Positions 53,337 through 62,070 of a stretch of DNA of 64,000 nucleotides are shown in pieces. Source of the stretch: Chitinophaga barathri (GTDB lineage Bacteria; Bacteroidota; Bacteroidia; Chitinophagales; Chitinophagaceae); the NCBI RefSeq assembly GCF_003807585.1, contig NZ_RMBX01000007.1, positions 62,001 to 126,000 on the forward strand, read 5' to 3'. Within the stretch, counting starts at the first letter, position 1; every line of letters begins with the position of its first letter. Made by a program: the position numbers and the translations under genes. The notes under the pieces are model-generated. The model was not told where the DNA came from. It made no database searches and saw only the letters and a list, made by a program, of their open reading frames with translations.

Positions 53337-54191
53337 ATGATTCCGGGGCAATTAGTTTTAAATTCGCCCATCTTATTGAAAAGCAAAGTGGACATTTCCC
53401 TCACATATCAGAACAGTGAGTTCTCCGGCATTGTAACCGGTTCGGGGAGTGAATTGCTGATATGTTTCCATGGTTTTGGTGAGAGCGGGTCGCACTTTGG
53501 CGCGATGGAGGCGGCTTTAGGCAATATATTCACTATCGTTGCGTTAGATATGCCCTTTCACGGCAAAACAGTATGGAACGAGGGAAGAGTGTTTGAAAAA
53601 AGCGACCTTACGGCGCTGGTTGAAAAAATATTGGAAAAGTTCGGCAAACAAACGTTCTCCCTTATGGGTTATAGTATGGGTGGGCGACTGGCTTTGTGTA
53701 TCGTGGAAGAAATGGCGGCCCGGATCATTCACCTGGTCATGGCCGCTCCGGATGGTTTAAGAAATAACCCTTGGCATATGTTTGCCACACAAACGACAAT
53801 TGGCAACCGTATCTTTTTGTACAATACTCACCACCCGGGCCTGTTCTTCCGGCTGCTTACCCTCTGGCGGAGATGGGGTTTGCTGAATGAAAGCGTCTAC
53901 AAGTTTGCGTTCTATAGTATGGATAAAGTAGAAAAACGCCAGCTGGTTTATAATGTATGGACCGTTATGAGAAAACTAATGCCATCGCGGCGACGCTGCA
54001 AACGCCTGATGGCGCGTTACAACATAGATACCATTTTGATTTTCGGGCGGTACGACCGGGTAATTCCTCCTGCTTTCGGGGAGCGTTTTGCGGATGGTGC
54101 CTTTCCCTGTAAGATGCTGGTGCTTGATAAAGGGCATCAGCTGATCTCTGAAGAATTAGGATTCATCATCAGAAAAAATATCAGGAGCTAG
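53337..54191 (+). CDS. Alpha/beta-hydrolase
   Basis: This 284-residue hydrolase has a nucleophile elbow GYSMGG near residue 108 and ICFHGFGESGSHF (oxyanion-hole HG motif) near 43. The late His in LDKGHQL near 266 and Asp in FGRYDRVIP near 238 complete the triad. Substrate is not known. The GT2 gene begins 5 bases after its stop, so they form an operon, maybe in envelope or lipid metabolism (inference). Confidence 0.8.
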   Translation: MIPGQLVLNSPILLKSKVDISLTYQNSEFSGIVTGSGSELLICFHGFGESGSHFGAMEAALGNIFTIVALDMPFHGKTVWNEGRVFEKSDLTALVEKILEKFGKQTFSLMGYSMGGRLALCIVEEMAARIIHLVMAAPDGLRNNPWHMFATQTTIGNRIFLYNTHHPGLFFRLLTLWRRWGLLNESVYKFAFYSMDKVEKRQLVYNVWTVMRKLMPSRRRCKRLMARYNIDTILIFGRYDRVIPPAFGERFADGAFPCKMLVLDKGHQLISEELGFIIRKNIRS

Positions 54192-54196
54192 TAAGC

Positions 54197-55342
54197 ATGA
54201 ATGCTTTATTGATCGCCACTCTCGGCCTCGCGTTTTTGTATGGGATATTAATGCTGTCGTACACCTACGGCTGGTGCAGATTAAAAAAATTTGATCCTGC
54301 CGCTCACGCATATACCTTCAATACGAAAGTATCCGTCATCATCCCGGCAAGGGATGAGGAAAAAAATTTACCCGTCCTGCTGGAAGCCCTGCAGCAGCAG
54401 AGTTACCCGGCCAATCTTTTTGAAGTGATCGTGGTGGACGATTTTTCGAACGACGGCACTGCGGATACCGTCAGGTATTTCCCTGCTACAAACGTGCGCC
54501 TCATCCGCATGAGCGACCGCATCAGCCATCATCAGCGTCTCAACTCGTACAAGAAAAAAGCCATAGAGCTTGCTATCGGTGAGGCTACCGGCCATCTCAT
54601 CGTGACCACGGACGCGGATTGTGTGATGGGGCCCAAATGGCTTGAATCCATCGTGAAGTTTTATGAAACATACCGCCCCCGCTTCATCGCCGCTCCTGTG
54701 GCGTATCACCGTGAGGAAGACTTTTTTCAGAAACTCCAGTCCCTCGATTTTATGACCATGCAGGGCATCACCGGCGCGGTGGCTTACCTGCAAACGGGCA
54801 CGATGTGCAACGGGGCGAACCTTGCGTATGAAAAAACGGCGTTCGAAGAAGTAGGCGGATTCACGGGTATAGACATGATCGCTTCCGGCGACGATATGCT
54901 GCTGATGTACAAGATCTACCACGCATACCCCGATGGCGTGATGTACCTCAAAAGCCGCGACGCCGTTGTACGCACCCTGCCGGTGGAAACGGTGAAAGGG
55001 TTTATGAACCAGCGCATCCGCTGGTCGTCCAAAGCGGATAAATACGAGGACAAACGCATTACCCGCGTGCTCGTGCTGGTGTACCTCTGGAACGTGATGC
55101 TTTCGCTGATGGCCATCGTAGCCGTTTTCAGCCCGCAGCTCTGGAGCTGGTTCGGCTGGCTGATGGTTTACAAGATCGTTGTGGAACTGATATTTTTAGT
55201 GCCGGTGGCGGGTTTTTTCAAAAAAGGCTCACTGCTGCCATGGTTCATTCCCGGGCAACTGTTCCACATCGTATACGTGGTAATGGCTGGCTGGCTGGGA
55301 AAGTTCGGGACATACGAATGGAAAGGGCGGCTGGTAAAATAA
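54197..55342 (+). CDS. Membrane-bound GT2-family glycosyltransferase
   Basis: This 381-residue protein has one N-terminal membrane segment (about residues 3-23), a GT-A catalytic domain and several C-terminal segments (about 295-370). VSVIIPARDEEKNL near residue 35 and VVDDFSNDGTAD near 77 start the sugar-nucleotide site; TDADCVMGPKW near 136 holds the DxD-type motif, and QRIRWSSKADKY near 275 the Q/RxxRW motif of processive transferases. Product is unknown. It is translationally close to the hydrolase gene upstream. Confidence 0.85.
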   Translation: MNALLIATLGLAFLYGILMLSYTYGWCRLKKFDPAAHAYTFNTKVSVIIPARDEEKNLPVLLEALQQQSYPANLFEVIVVDDFSNDGTADTVRYFPATNVRLIRMSDRISHHQRLNSYKKKAIELAIGEATGHLIVTTDADCVMGPKWLESIVKFYETYRPRFIAAPVAYHREEDFFQKLQSLDFMTMQGITGAVAYLQTGTMCNGANLAYEKTAFEEVGGFTGIDMIASGDDMLLMYKIYHAYPDGVMYLKSRDAVVRTLPVETVKGFMNQRIRWSSKADKYEDKRITRVLVLVYLWNVMLSLMAIVAVFSPQLWSWFGWLMVYKIVVELIFLVPVAGFFKKGSLLPWFIPGQLFHIVYVVMAGWLGKFGTYEWKGRLVK

Positions 55343-55377
55343 CCGCCCCTTCCGGTCTGGATACGTTTTCTTACAAA

Positions 55378-56370
55378 TTACAACCTTGATATCAGCCAGT
55401 TGCCCGCGGCCGTTTCCGTGATGTTCATCCGGTAACGCGCCGTGTCCTGGAAGCTCCAGTCCAGGTTTGCGCGCATCCAGGCCATCAGCACGGTCACATA
55501 CCTTTGCAGTTCTTCATTCACTTCCGCGCCGAAAGACGGCAATGATTCACTGAGCGTGATGAACCGGCGTACTTCCGCGTCGTGCATACGGGCGGCTTCG
55601 GCCACGGCGTCTTCCAGGCTGAGCTTACGTTCTTCTTTTAATACCACTACCAGGTTGTGCACGTCGCCCTGGCGGCGTTCCTTGTCGAAAGAAAAAAGAT
55701 CGTTGGCCCAACACACCACGTTGTTGCAGGCCAGCGACAATTGTTTTACCATTTCGTGCAGCCGCACTTCGTCCGGCAGGTAAATGTTTTCCAGCACTTC
55801 GATCAGCTCGATGTCCGCAAACAGTGCACCGGTGTAAGGGCGTTTCTCTATGTAATCCGCCACGGTGGGGGCCTGGTGACGGATACGGTTTTCTACTTCC
55901 CAGAGGCAGGCATCCAGATAGTCGGTCATGCTCTGCACGAAACGTTTCTGCCAGGCCGGGCTGCTGATGCGTTTCATACGTTTCCAGAGGTCTTCGAAAC
56001 TGAGCGCCAGCGGCATGCCTTCATCCGGTGCCACCACGCGGTTGTTCTGAAGGATCATGCTTACAAAAGAGTGTACCATCTGCAGGAAGTCGAGCTTGCC
56101 GAACATGGACTCGTCGTTTTTATCATCCAGCAGGAACAGCCAGGTGTTGAACTCCGCGGCGATGCAAAGCTCATATCTTCCGGCCGTGGGAAAGGCGCGG
56201 GAAGACAACATGGCGAACTTTGCCCTGCGGAAACGTTCCCAGGCTTTTTCTGATTTGACGAGATCGAAGCGGCTCACCCATTCCGCGGTGTGTTTTTCAG
56301 CTTCTTTGGCGAAGGGATTGAGCATAGACGGGAAGGGGCAGAAAATCTGCGGCAATTGGAGTGTAAGCAT
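55378..56370 (-). CDS. Class I terpene synthase
   Basis: This 330-residue terpene cyclase converts a prenyl diphosphate to a cyclic terpene. Metal-binding motif D82-D83-K-N-D86-E and the NSE motif N223-D224-L-F-S227-F-D-K-E231 are intact, with the pyrophosphate-sensing Arg in EKRPYTGA about 46 residues upstream and the C-terminal R312-Y313 pair, so activity is expected. Its size and motif spacing suggest a sesquiterpene synthase; product unknown. It stands alone: no prenyl transferase, P450 or other tailoring gene is adjacent. Upstream lies the 13-bp repeat array. Confidence 0.9.
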   Translation of the reverse strand: MLTLQLPQIFCPFPSMLNPFAKEAEKHTAEWVSRFDLVKSEKAWERFRRAKFAMLSSRAFPTAGRYELCIAAEFNTWLFLLDDKNDESMFGKLDFLQMVHSFVSMILQNNRVVAPDEGMPLALSFEDLWKRMKRISSPAWQKRFVQSMTDYLDACLWEVENRIRHQAPTVADYIEKRPYTGALFADIELIEVLENIYLPDEVRLHEMVKQLSLACNNVVCWANDLFSFDKERRQGDVHNLVVVLKEERKLSLEDAVAEAARMHDAEVRRFITLSESLPSFGAEVNEELQRYVTVLMAWMRANLDWSFQDTARYRMNITETAAGNWLISRL

Positions 56371-56891
56371 AAATGCGTCGTTTAATGATTAATTATTAAT
56401 GGTTACATGAATTGTCAATGGAATGCGGCGGGTACGCGGCCGTGGAAGGAATTTTTCATCCTGCATCTGTGTTAAGCTGAACAATATGGGTACTGTGTCT
56501 TGGGCGGGAAATTGCTTCCCGCATGTGTCTTAAACTAACTGTGTCATTAGAATCGGGACTCTCATAAGCTTGTCTTAAACTGAACGTTTGGCATTGCTTC
56601 GCTAACCGGATTTGAGTGGATCATTTGTCTTAAACTGCCTTTCACCAGGTATTTTGTCTTAAACGGGATAACACTCATAAACTTGTCTTAAACTGACCTT
56701 CATCTTATTAAAATTTAAGGCTTTTTTTGTTGCGTAAATCGATGTAGCGCGGTTGGAGAGCGTTGAATTTCGTGTGATATGTTGCCGTTGAATAATAAGT
56801 AAGCGATTACGTATAACGGTTATGTATAAATGAAAATATTTGAACAGGTATGGTGGTGGAATAATCCCCGCTTTGCTTTAACTTGGAGCCG
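56371..56891. other. 521-bp intergenic region holding the repeat array
   Basis: It separates the divergent terpene synthase and ABC permease genes. No gene is supported. The dominant feature is the 13-bp repeat array at 56468-56696; promoter boxes for either gene were not clear. Confidence 0.55.
56468..56696 (+). repeat. Interspersed direct repeats, consensus TGTCTTAAACTGA
   Basis: Seven copies (three degenerate or partial) begin at 56468, 56496, 56526, 56571, 56626, 56655 and 56684. All have the same orientation. Gaps of 28, 30, 29 and 29 bases recur between starts, with 45 and 55 elsewhere. The best copies are at 56571-56583 and 56684-56696 (both exact). It is not a CRISPR: repeat too short and spacing irregular. 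It may be a multi-site operator or the end of a transposon with several transposase sites. Confidence 0.7.
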
Positions 56892-58022
56892 ATGGCATCT
56901 TTTTCACAACAGGCATGGAAGCGGCTGAAACGCAACAAAGGCGCGATGGCGGGAATGGTGGTGATAACACTGGCCCTGCTGGCGGGCATTTTTGCATATT
57001 TCCTGAGCCCGGACCATACCCCGTATGCGAACCGTATGATCCTTGAGATCAGCGGGCAGAAGCCGGGTTTTAAGATGCATATGCTGGTGATTCCCTCCGC
57101 CAATCCCGCGCCGCGGCGCAGCTGGCTGCACCGCCTGGTGTACGGGCAGGAATCCGGGGCTGCCTGGGTACCTGTCACCGCCTGGGAATTCAAAGGAGAT
57201 TCCATATATGCGCAGCAGTATGTGGACGAGGCCACCACCGCGCCAAAGACCTATCCGCTGGCGCAGGTGCTGTATGGGAAAGATTCAGTTATCCACGATA
57301 TAAAAGCGGCGCGGCAGGCGATTGCACAGGAGCGCATCCTGCTGCGGCATTACCGGCTGGGCACGGATAAATTCGGCCGCGACATCCTGAGCAGGCTGCT
57401 GGTGGGCACCCGCGTAAGCCTGAGCGTGGGCTGCATTGCCGTGCTCATTTCACTTACTATTGGCATCTTCCTGGGGGCCGTGGCGGGTTATTTCCGCGGG
57501 GCCACAGACGAGGCGGTGATGTGGCTCATCAATGTGATATGGAGCGTGCCCACGCTGCTGCTGGTGTTTGCCATCACGCTGGCCCTGGGCAAGGGTTTCT
57601 GGCAGGTGTTCATTGCCGTGGGGCTTACCATGTGGGTGAGCGTGGCCAGGATCATCCGCGGGCAAGTAATGAGCCTGAGAGAGCTGCAATTTGTGGAAGC
57701 CACGCGGGCATTGGGTTACGGGCATGTGCGCACAGTGGTGCGGCACATTTTACCGAATATCCTCGGCCCGGTGATGGTAGTGGCCGCCAGCAATTTTGCC
57801 ACGGCCATCGTGGTGGAAGCGGGCCTGAGTTTCCTGGGCGTGGGCGTGCAGCCTCCGCAGCCTTCGTGGGGGCTTATGATCAAGGAGAACTACAATTTTA
57901 TCATTACCCACAACCCTTTGCTGGCCCTGGCGCCGGGGTTTGCCATCATGCTGCTGGTATTGGCCTTCAACCTGTTAGGCAACGGTTTGCGTGACGCAAT
58001 GGACGTAAAAGGAAAAATTTGA
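56892..58022 (+). CDS. ABC transporter permease, DppC/OppC type
   Basis: This 376-residue permease has a first membrane segment (residues 22-42) then an insertion of about 110 residues outside the membrane (about 45-155, including SVIHDIKAARQAI), then five segments. The EAA loop is EATRALGYGHVRTVVRHILPN near 275. ATG 56892 is chosen over TTG 56883. The peptide/nickel-type transporter needs a second permease, two ATPases and a binding protein; none lies nearby. The insertion is unusual for E. coli DppC but I cannot judge how unusual in Bacteroidota. Confidence 0.85.
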   Translation: MASFSQQAWKRLKRNKGAMAGMVVITLALLAGIFAYFLSPDHTPYANRMILEISGQKPGFKMHMLVIPSANPAPRRSWLHRLVYGQESGAAWVPVTAWEFKGDSIYAQQYVDEATTAPKTYPLAQVLYGKDSVIHDIKAARQAIAQERILLRHYRLGTDKFGRDILSRLLVGTRVSLSVGCIAVLISLTIGIFLGAVAGYFRGATDEAVMWLINVIWSVPTLLLVFAITLALGKGFWQVFIAVGLTMWVSVARIIRGQVMSLRELQFVEATRALGYGHVRTVVRHILPNILGPVMVVAASNFATAIVVEAGLSFLGVGVQPPQPSWGLMIKENYNFIITHNPLLALAPGFAIMLLVLAFNLLGNGLRDAMDVKGKI

Positions 58023-58071
58023 ATAGCATTAGAATTATTTCTAATTTTAGCTAGTTTTAACCACATCTGCT

Positions 58072-58515
58072 ATGCCCTACAAGAAATACCTGATCATTCT
58101 CCTCTGCGTTTTTACCGTAGCCGCAGTTGCCTGCAAAAAGAAGAAAAAAGGCGATGGGGATGGAGATCCCGTACCGCCGCCGCCTAAAGAAGCGGAACTG
58201 GTGGTGGTAATGCCGGACATCAAGCTGAACCAGGACAATAACGCCACCGCCGGCGCATCGCTCACCGTGAAAGTAAACATCACTTCAACACCGCTGCCTA
58301 AAGACGGGGTGACTATTACCGTTACCGCGCTGGACCCTGCCGACGTGCCCATCCCGCAGAACGCGCCGCTGACCGTTACGGGCAATACCGTGGATATCAG
58401 CCTGATCAATCTGCCCAGCCTGAAAGTGGCCAGCATTGTGGTGGTTGTCACCTCCAAAAATGATCCTACCAATACAAAGACCTTCCGTTTCGGGGTGTTG
58501 AACAAAGCCGTCTGA
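58072..58515 (+). CDS. Putative lipoprotein with Ig-like domain
   Basis: This 147-residue protein has a signal peptide and lipobox (AAVAC, Cys near residue 21), then a Lys- and Gly/Asp-rich linker (KKKKKGDGDGDPVPPPPKE) and a single beta-sandwich of about 100 residues with Thr, Val, Asn and Ser-rich strands (VKVNITSTPLPKDGVTITVTAL). It is probably outer-membrane anchored. The function is not known. It follows the permease by 49 bases but ends in its own terminator. Confidence 0.65.
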   Translation: MPYKKYLIILLCVFTVAAVACKKKKKGDGDGDPVPPPPKEAELVVVMPDIKLNQDNNATAGASLTVKVNITSTPLPKDGVTITVTALDPADVPIPQNAPLTVTGNTVDISLINLPSLKVASIVVVVTSKNDPTNTKTFRFGVLNKAV

Positions 58516-58535
58516 CAAATACATTCTTTTTATAT

Positions 58536-58569
58536 AAAAGGGTGATTCCAATACGAACACCCTTTTTTT
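58536..58569 (+). terminator. Intrinsic terminator
   Basis: The hairpin AAAAGGGTG / CACCCTTTT with a 13-base loop is followed by seven T residues. Confidence 0.8.
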
Positions 58570-58572
58570 ATT

Positions 58573-58580
58573 TAGGTTTG
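58573..58580 (+). promoter_or_regulatory. -7 promoter element of the GT4-like gene
   Basis: TAGGTTTG matches TAnnTTTG exactly, 25 bases before ATG 58606, just after the previous terminator. Confidence 0.55.
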
Positions 58581-58605
58581 TGCATTGTTGGAACAGATTT
58601 GAATC

Positions 58606-59676
58606 ATGCGAATAGCCGTAAATGCCCACCCGTTAATGCAGGACAGTGCTGCGAATACGGGCAATGTGCCTACTGAACTGATGAACCGGTTGTGCCGCCT
58701 GCACCCGGATGCGGAGTTTGTTTTTATTACAGACCGGCCGTGGGCACCCGTGCCCGCGCTGCCCCCCAATTGCGAGGTGGCTGTGCTGAAGCCGTTTGCC
58801 GGGGGGAAGATCGGGCAGTACCTCTGGCGCCGTTACCAATGGAACCGGCTGCTGAAAAAATACAGGATAGACCGCCTGCTGTGTATAGACGATGTGCTGC
58901 CATTCCCGCAGGAAGTGCAGGCCCATCTGTTGCTTATCCGCAAAGCATCGTTGCCGGACAGGCCCCCCACCTCGGAAAATATCCGCCGGTTCAGGTCCAT
59001 CTCCGTGTTCTCTGAATTCATGAAAGAGCAGATCGGAGGCCGTTATGGAGGGCTGGAACAAAAATTTAACATGTTATCCCCGGGTGTTTCCGAGATATTT
59101 ATAGCCCTGAACTGGGAAGAGCGGGAGCAGGTGAAACATGAATTTGCCGGTGGTATGGAATATTTTATAGCCGTAGGGGCCATTCACCCGGACAACAATA
59201 TCATTCCCCTGCTGAAAGCCTTTTCCATGTTGAAAAAACGCCTTCGCTCAGGTATTAAGCTGGTGCTGGCCGGTGATCTTACACCCGAAGGAGAGGATAT
59301 TGCGGAAGCTTTGCAGACCTACAAGTTCAGGGAAGACGTGATCTGGATGCAGGAGGCCGGGGAAGAAGACCTGGCGAGGCTGATAGGCGGTGCTTACGCC
59401 CTGGTGCACACCGCGGGGGCCGATGGCCTGGCGGTGCCCGTATTGCAGGCACAGCGTTGCCAGGTGCCCGGGATCGTGATATTTGCCGGAGCCTCCACGG
59501 AAGCGGGAGGAGATGCGGCGCTGAACGCCGTTCCCGGCGATGTGACGGACCTGTCCGAAAAAATGAGCGCCCTTTACAAGGATGAGCTGCTGCGCAGCCG
59601 CCTGCTGGACCATATCGGCCGCATACCCAGCTGGGACGATGCCGCGGGTCAGCTGGGGCAGATCATTACCGCCTAA
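58606..59676 (+). CDS. GT4-like glycosyltransferase
   Basis: This 356-residue protein has the GT-B fold pattern: N-terminal Rossmann half (MRIAVNAHPLMQDSAANTGN) and C-terminal nucleotide-sugar half (YFIAVGAIHPDNNIIPLLKAFSMLKK near 185 and GADGLAVPVLQAQRCQVPGI near 266). The E-x7-E donor site is reduced to GADGLAVPVLQAQ, where the first Glu is replaced by Asp or Gly and the second by Gln, so activity should be checked. Substrate unknown. Confidence 0.7.
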   Translation: MRIAVNAHPLMQDSAANTGNVPTELMNRLCRLHPDAEFVFITDRPWAPVPALPPNCEVAVLKPFAGGKIGQYLWRRYQWNRLLKKYRIDRLLCIDDVLPFPQEVQAHLLLIRKASLPDRPPTSENIRRFRSISVFSEFMKEQIGGRYGGLEQKFNMLSPGVSEIFIALNWEEREQVKHEFAGGMEYFIAVGAIHPDNNIIPLLKAFSMLKKRLRSGIKLVLAGDLTPEGEDIAEALQTYKFREDVIWMQEAGEEDLARLIGGAYALVHTAGADGLAVPVLQAQRCQVPGIVIFAGASTEAGGDAALNAVPGDVTDLSEKMSALYKDELLRSRLLDHIGRIPSWDDAAGQLGQIITA

Positions 59677-59688
59677 AAATGAAATGCT

Positions 59689-59696
59689 TATTTTTG
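59689..59696 (+). promoter_or_regulatory. -7 promoter element upstream of gldC
   Basis: TATTTTTG matches TAnnTTTG, 22 bases before ATG 59719; -33 is weak. Confidence 0.45.
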
Positions 59697-59718
59697 CATC
59701 TTCTAATCAAAACAACGT

Positions 59719-60081
59719 ATGTCAAAGAAATCTACCATAACGATACAGGTGGGGCTGGACGAAAACAAAGTGCCCGAAACCATTGAATGGACTGCTACAG
59801 ACAGCACCGCAGACAGGATGAACAAAGCCAAAGCCATGATGGTGGCTTTCTGGGACGGAGCGGATAAAACCGCCCTGCGCATAGACCTGTGGACAAAAGA
59901 AATGATGGTGGACGAAATGGCCGATTTCTTTTACCAGACCTTTATGACCATGGCGGATACCTACCAGCGCGCAACGCCCTGGGGCGACCAGGCGAACGAC
60001 CTGCGTGCATTTGCCACAGACTTCTATAAAAAATTCGAGGAAAAACTGAAGAGCCAGCAGGAACAGGAACAGAACAAATAA
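59719..60081 (+). CDS. gldC: Gliding motility protein GldC
   Basis: This 120-residue cytosolic protein matches GldC: the N-terminal STITIQVGLDENKVPETIEWTATDS and KAMMVAFWDGADKTALRIDLWTKEMMVDEMADFF are typical. Gld proteins were found through loss of gliding in Flavobacterium; GldC itself is accessory and widespread in Bacteroidota including non-gliding ones. gldB is usually next to it but is absent here. It is followed 19 bases later by yqeY in the same direction. Confidence 0.9.
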   Translation: MSKKSTITIQVGLDENKVPETIEWTATDSTADRMNKAKAMMVAFWDGADKTALRIDLWTKEMMVDEMADFFYQTFMTMADTYQRATPWGDQANDLRAFATDFYKKFEEKLKSQQEQEQNK

Positions 60082-60100
60082 GACTTAAATAACAGGAAAT

Positions 60101-60553
60101 ATGTCATTGGAATTAAATATCAACGGCGCCATCAAAACCGCCATGCTGGCTAAAGCAGAAGCGGAACTTCGCGCTCTGCGGGCCATCAAGGCAGCGGTAC
60201 TGGTGGCTAAAACGGCAGAAGGCAGTACCGGTGACCTTACCGAGGCGGACGAACTGAAGCTGCTGCAAAAGCTGGCCAAACAAAGAAAAGATTCGCTTGA
60301 TATCTTCCGCCAGCAGAACCGTGAGGATCTTGCAAAAAAAGAAGAAGAAGAACTGGCGGTGATAGAACGTTACCTGCCCAAACAGATGGACGAAGCCGAG
60401 CTGCGCGCCGCAGTGGAAGGTATTATCGCCGCTACCGGTGCCTCATCCCCCGCGGATATGGGCAAAGTGATGGGCGCGGCTACGAAACAGCTGGCAGGCA
60501 AAGCGGATGGTAAAATGATCTCCGCCCTCGTAAAGGAATTACTGACCAAATAA
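60101..60553 (+). CDS. yqeY: GatB/YqeY domain protein
   Basis: This 150-residue helical protein matches the YqeY family (LRAIKAAVLVAKTAEG, KDSLDIFRQQNREDLAKKEEEELAVIERYLP, ADMGKVMGAATKQLAGKADGKMIS). It shares the tail domain of the GatB amidotransferase that binds tRNA. Its function on its own is not established. It lies 19 bases downstream of gldC and 8 bases before cvpA, so the three form an operon. Confidence 0.9.
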   Translation: MSLELNINGAIKTAMLAKAEAELRALRAIKAAVLVAKTAEGSTGDLTEADELKLLQKLAKQRKDSLDIFRQQNREDLAKKEEEELAVIERYLPKQMDEAELRAAVEGIIAATGASSPADMGKVMGAATKQLAGKADGKMISALVKELLTK

Positions 60554-60561
60554 GCAGGCAC

Positions 60562-61101
60562 TTGGCCATAGACGTTGTTTTTGCGATCATTATGGCATTT
60601 GCCGTTTACAGGGGCTTTTCACGGGGCCTGATCATCGCGGTGTTTTCGCTGATAGCCTCCATAGTGGGGCTGGCCGCCGCGCTGAAGCTTTCCGCCGTAC
60701 TGGCCGCATACCTGGAGCAATCGGGGATGCAGGGCCGCTGGTGGCCGGTGGTATGTTTTATGACCATCTTCCTGGGCGTGGTGATCCTGATACGCCTGGG
60801 AGCCACGGCACTGGAGAAAGTAGTGCAATGGTCCATGTTGGGATGGCTGAACCGCCTGGGAGGGATTATTTTATATGCGTTAATATTCACGGTAGTGTTC
60901 AGCGTTATGCTGTGGCTGGCGAACCAGGTGTACTGGCTGAGCCCGGAAACCAAGCTGCAATCCGCCGTATATCCTTATATTGAACCTGTGGGACCCTGGG
61001 TAATAGAGAGAATGGGCAGCGTGATCCCGATATTCCGGGATATGTTCGCCTCGCTGGAAGGATTTTTTGAACATGCAGCCAGGGAAATTCCGGTAAAATA
61101 G
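60562..61101 (+). CDS. CvpA family membrane protein
   Basis: This 179-residue protein with four membrane segments (about 3-20, 28-47, 62-80, 95-118) matches the CvpA family, linked to colicin V production in E. coli and to envelope stability in general. The expected N-terminus MAIDVVFAIIMAFAVYRGFSRG begins at TTG 60562; the first ATG would remove the first membrane segment, so TTG is the likely start. It closes a gldC-yqeY-cvpA operon. Confidence 0.85.
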   Translation: MAIDVVFAIIMAFAVYRGFSRGLIIAVFSLIASIVGLAAALKLSAVLAAYLEQSGMQGRWWPVVCFMTIFLGVVILIRLGATALEKVVQWSMLGWLNRLGGIILYALIFTVVFSVMLWLANQVYWLSPETKLQSAVYPYIEPVGPWVIERMGSVIPIFRDMFASLEGFFEHAAREIPVK

Positions 61102-61172
61102 CCTCATTACGGGGAGTATTTGAATTAAGAAAAAGAATTATTTTAGCGCAAAATTGACTTCAAGCATAGGTA

Positions 61173-61958
61173 ATGAATTACGAAATCAAAACACAGGGCA
61201 AATTCAGGTACATCGAAGAAGGAGAGGGAGAACCGGTGATCTTGCTGCACGGCTTATTCGGCGCCCTGAGTAATTTCAGCGGGCTGCTCGATTATTTTAA
61301 GCAGTACAACAAAGTGGTGATTCCGATGCTGCCCCTGTTTGATCTGAATATCCTGGAAACCTCCGTAGCCGGTCTGGCCAAATACGTGCACAAATTCCTT
61401 GAAACCCGCGAATATAAAGACGTTCACCTGATGGGCAACTCCCTTGGAGGGCATGTTGCGCTGGTGTATATCCTGAAACACCCGGAAAACGTGAAATCCC
61501 TTATACTGACCGGCAGCTCCGGCCTGTTTGAGAACGGGATGGGCGAAACCTATCCCAAACGCGGGGATTACGAATATATCCGCAGGAAAACCGAGCTTAC
61601 CTTCTACGATCCGGCGATGGCCACAAAGGAACTGGTAGACGAGGTGTTCGAGATCACGAGCAACAGGCTGAAAGTGATCAAGATCATCACACTTGCCAAA
61701 TCCGCCATCCGTCACAACCTGGGAGACGAGCTGAAAACCATTCAAACACCTACCCTGCTCATATGGGGCAATAACGATACCGTTACTCCGCCCATGGTGG
61801 GAGAAGAGTTCCACCGCCTTATACCTAACTCAGAGCTCCATTTCATCGACAAATGCGGCCATGCGCCCATGATGGAGGTTCCCGGAGAATTTAATGTCAT
61901 CATGCACGACTTCCTGAAAAGGCTGAATAACAAGGCCGTGGGGGCCAATGCGGGCTAA
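61173..61958 (+). CDS. Alpha/beta-hydrolase
   Basis: This 261-residue hydrolase has the oxyanion motif LLHGLFGALSNF near residue 24, nucleophile elbow GNSLGG near 88, Asp in WGNNDTVTPP near 195 and His in IDKCGHAPMMEVP near 230. Related enzymes open C-C bonds of aromatic compounds or act as esterases, but the exact substrate cannot be given. It is free-standing between the cvpA operon and the CBS gene. Confidence 0.8.
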   Translation: MNYEIKTQGKFRYIEEGEGEPVILLHGLFGALSNFSGLLDYFKQYNKVVIPMLPLFDLNILETSVAGLAKYVHKFLETREYKDVHLMGNSLGGHVALVYILKHPENVKSLILTGSSGLFENGMGETYPKRGDYEYIRRKTELTFYDPAMATKELVDEVFEITSNRLKVIKIITLAKSAIRHNLGDELKTIQTPTLLIWGNNDTVTPPMVGEEFHRLIPNSELHFIDKCGHAPMMEVPGEFNVIMHDFLKRLNNKAVGANAG

Positions 61959-62070
61959 CCGCTCATCCCGGCTGCCGCGCCATTGCTCCGTGTTTATGTA
62001 ATTTTTAATACTCCTGGTTGGCGGTATTGGAATATTCTTTGCTATTATTGTAACTGAAACACGAACGAAT

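Noticed and set aside
56468..56696. CRISPR array
   Set aside because: Repeat unit is only 13 bp, spacing is irregular (28 to 55 bases) and no cas gene is near.
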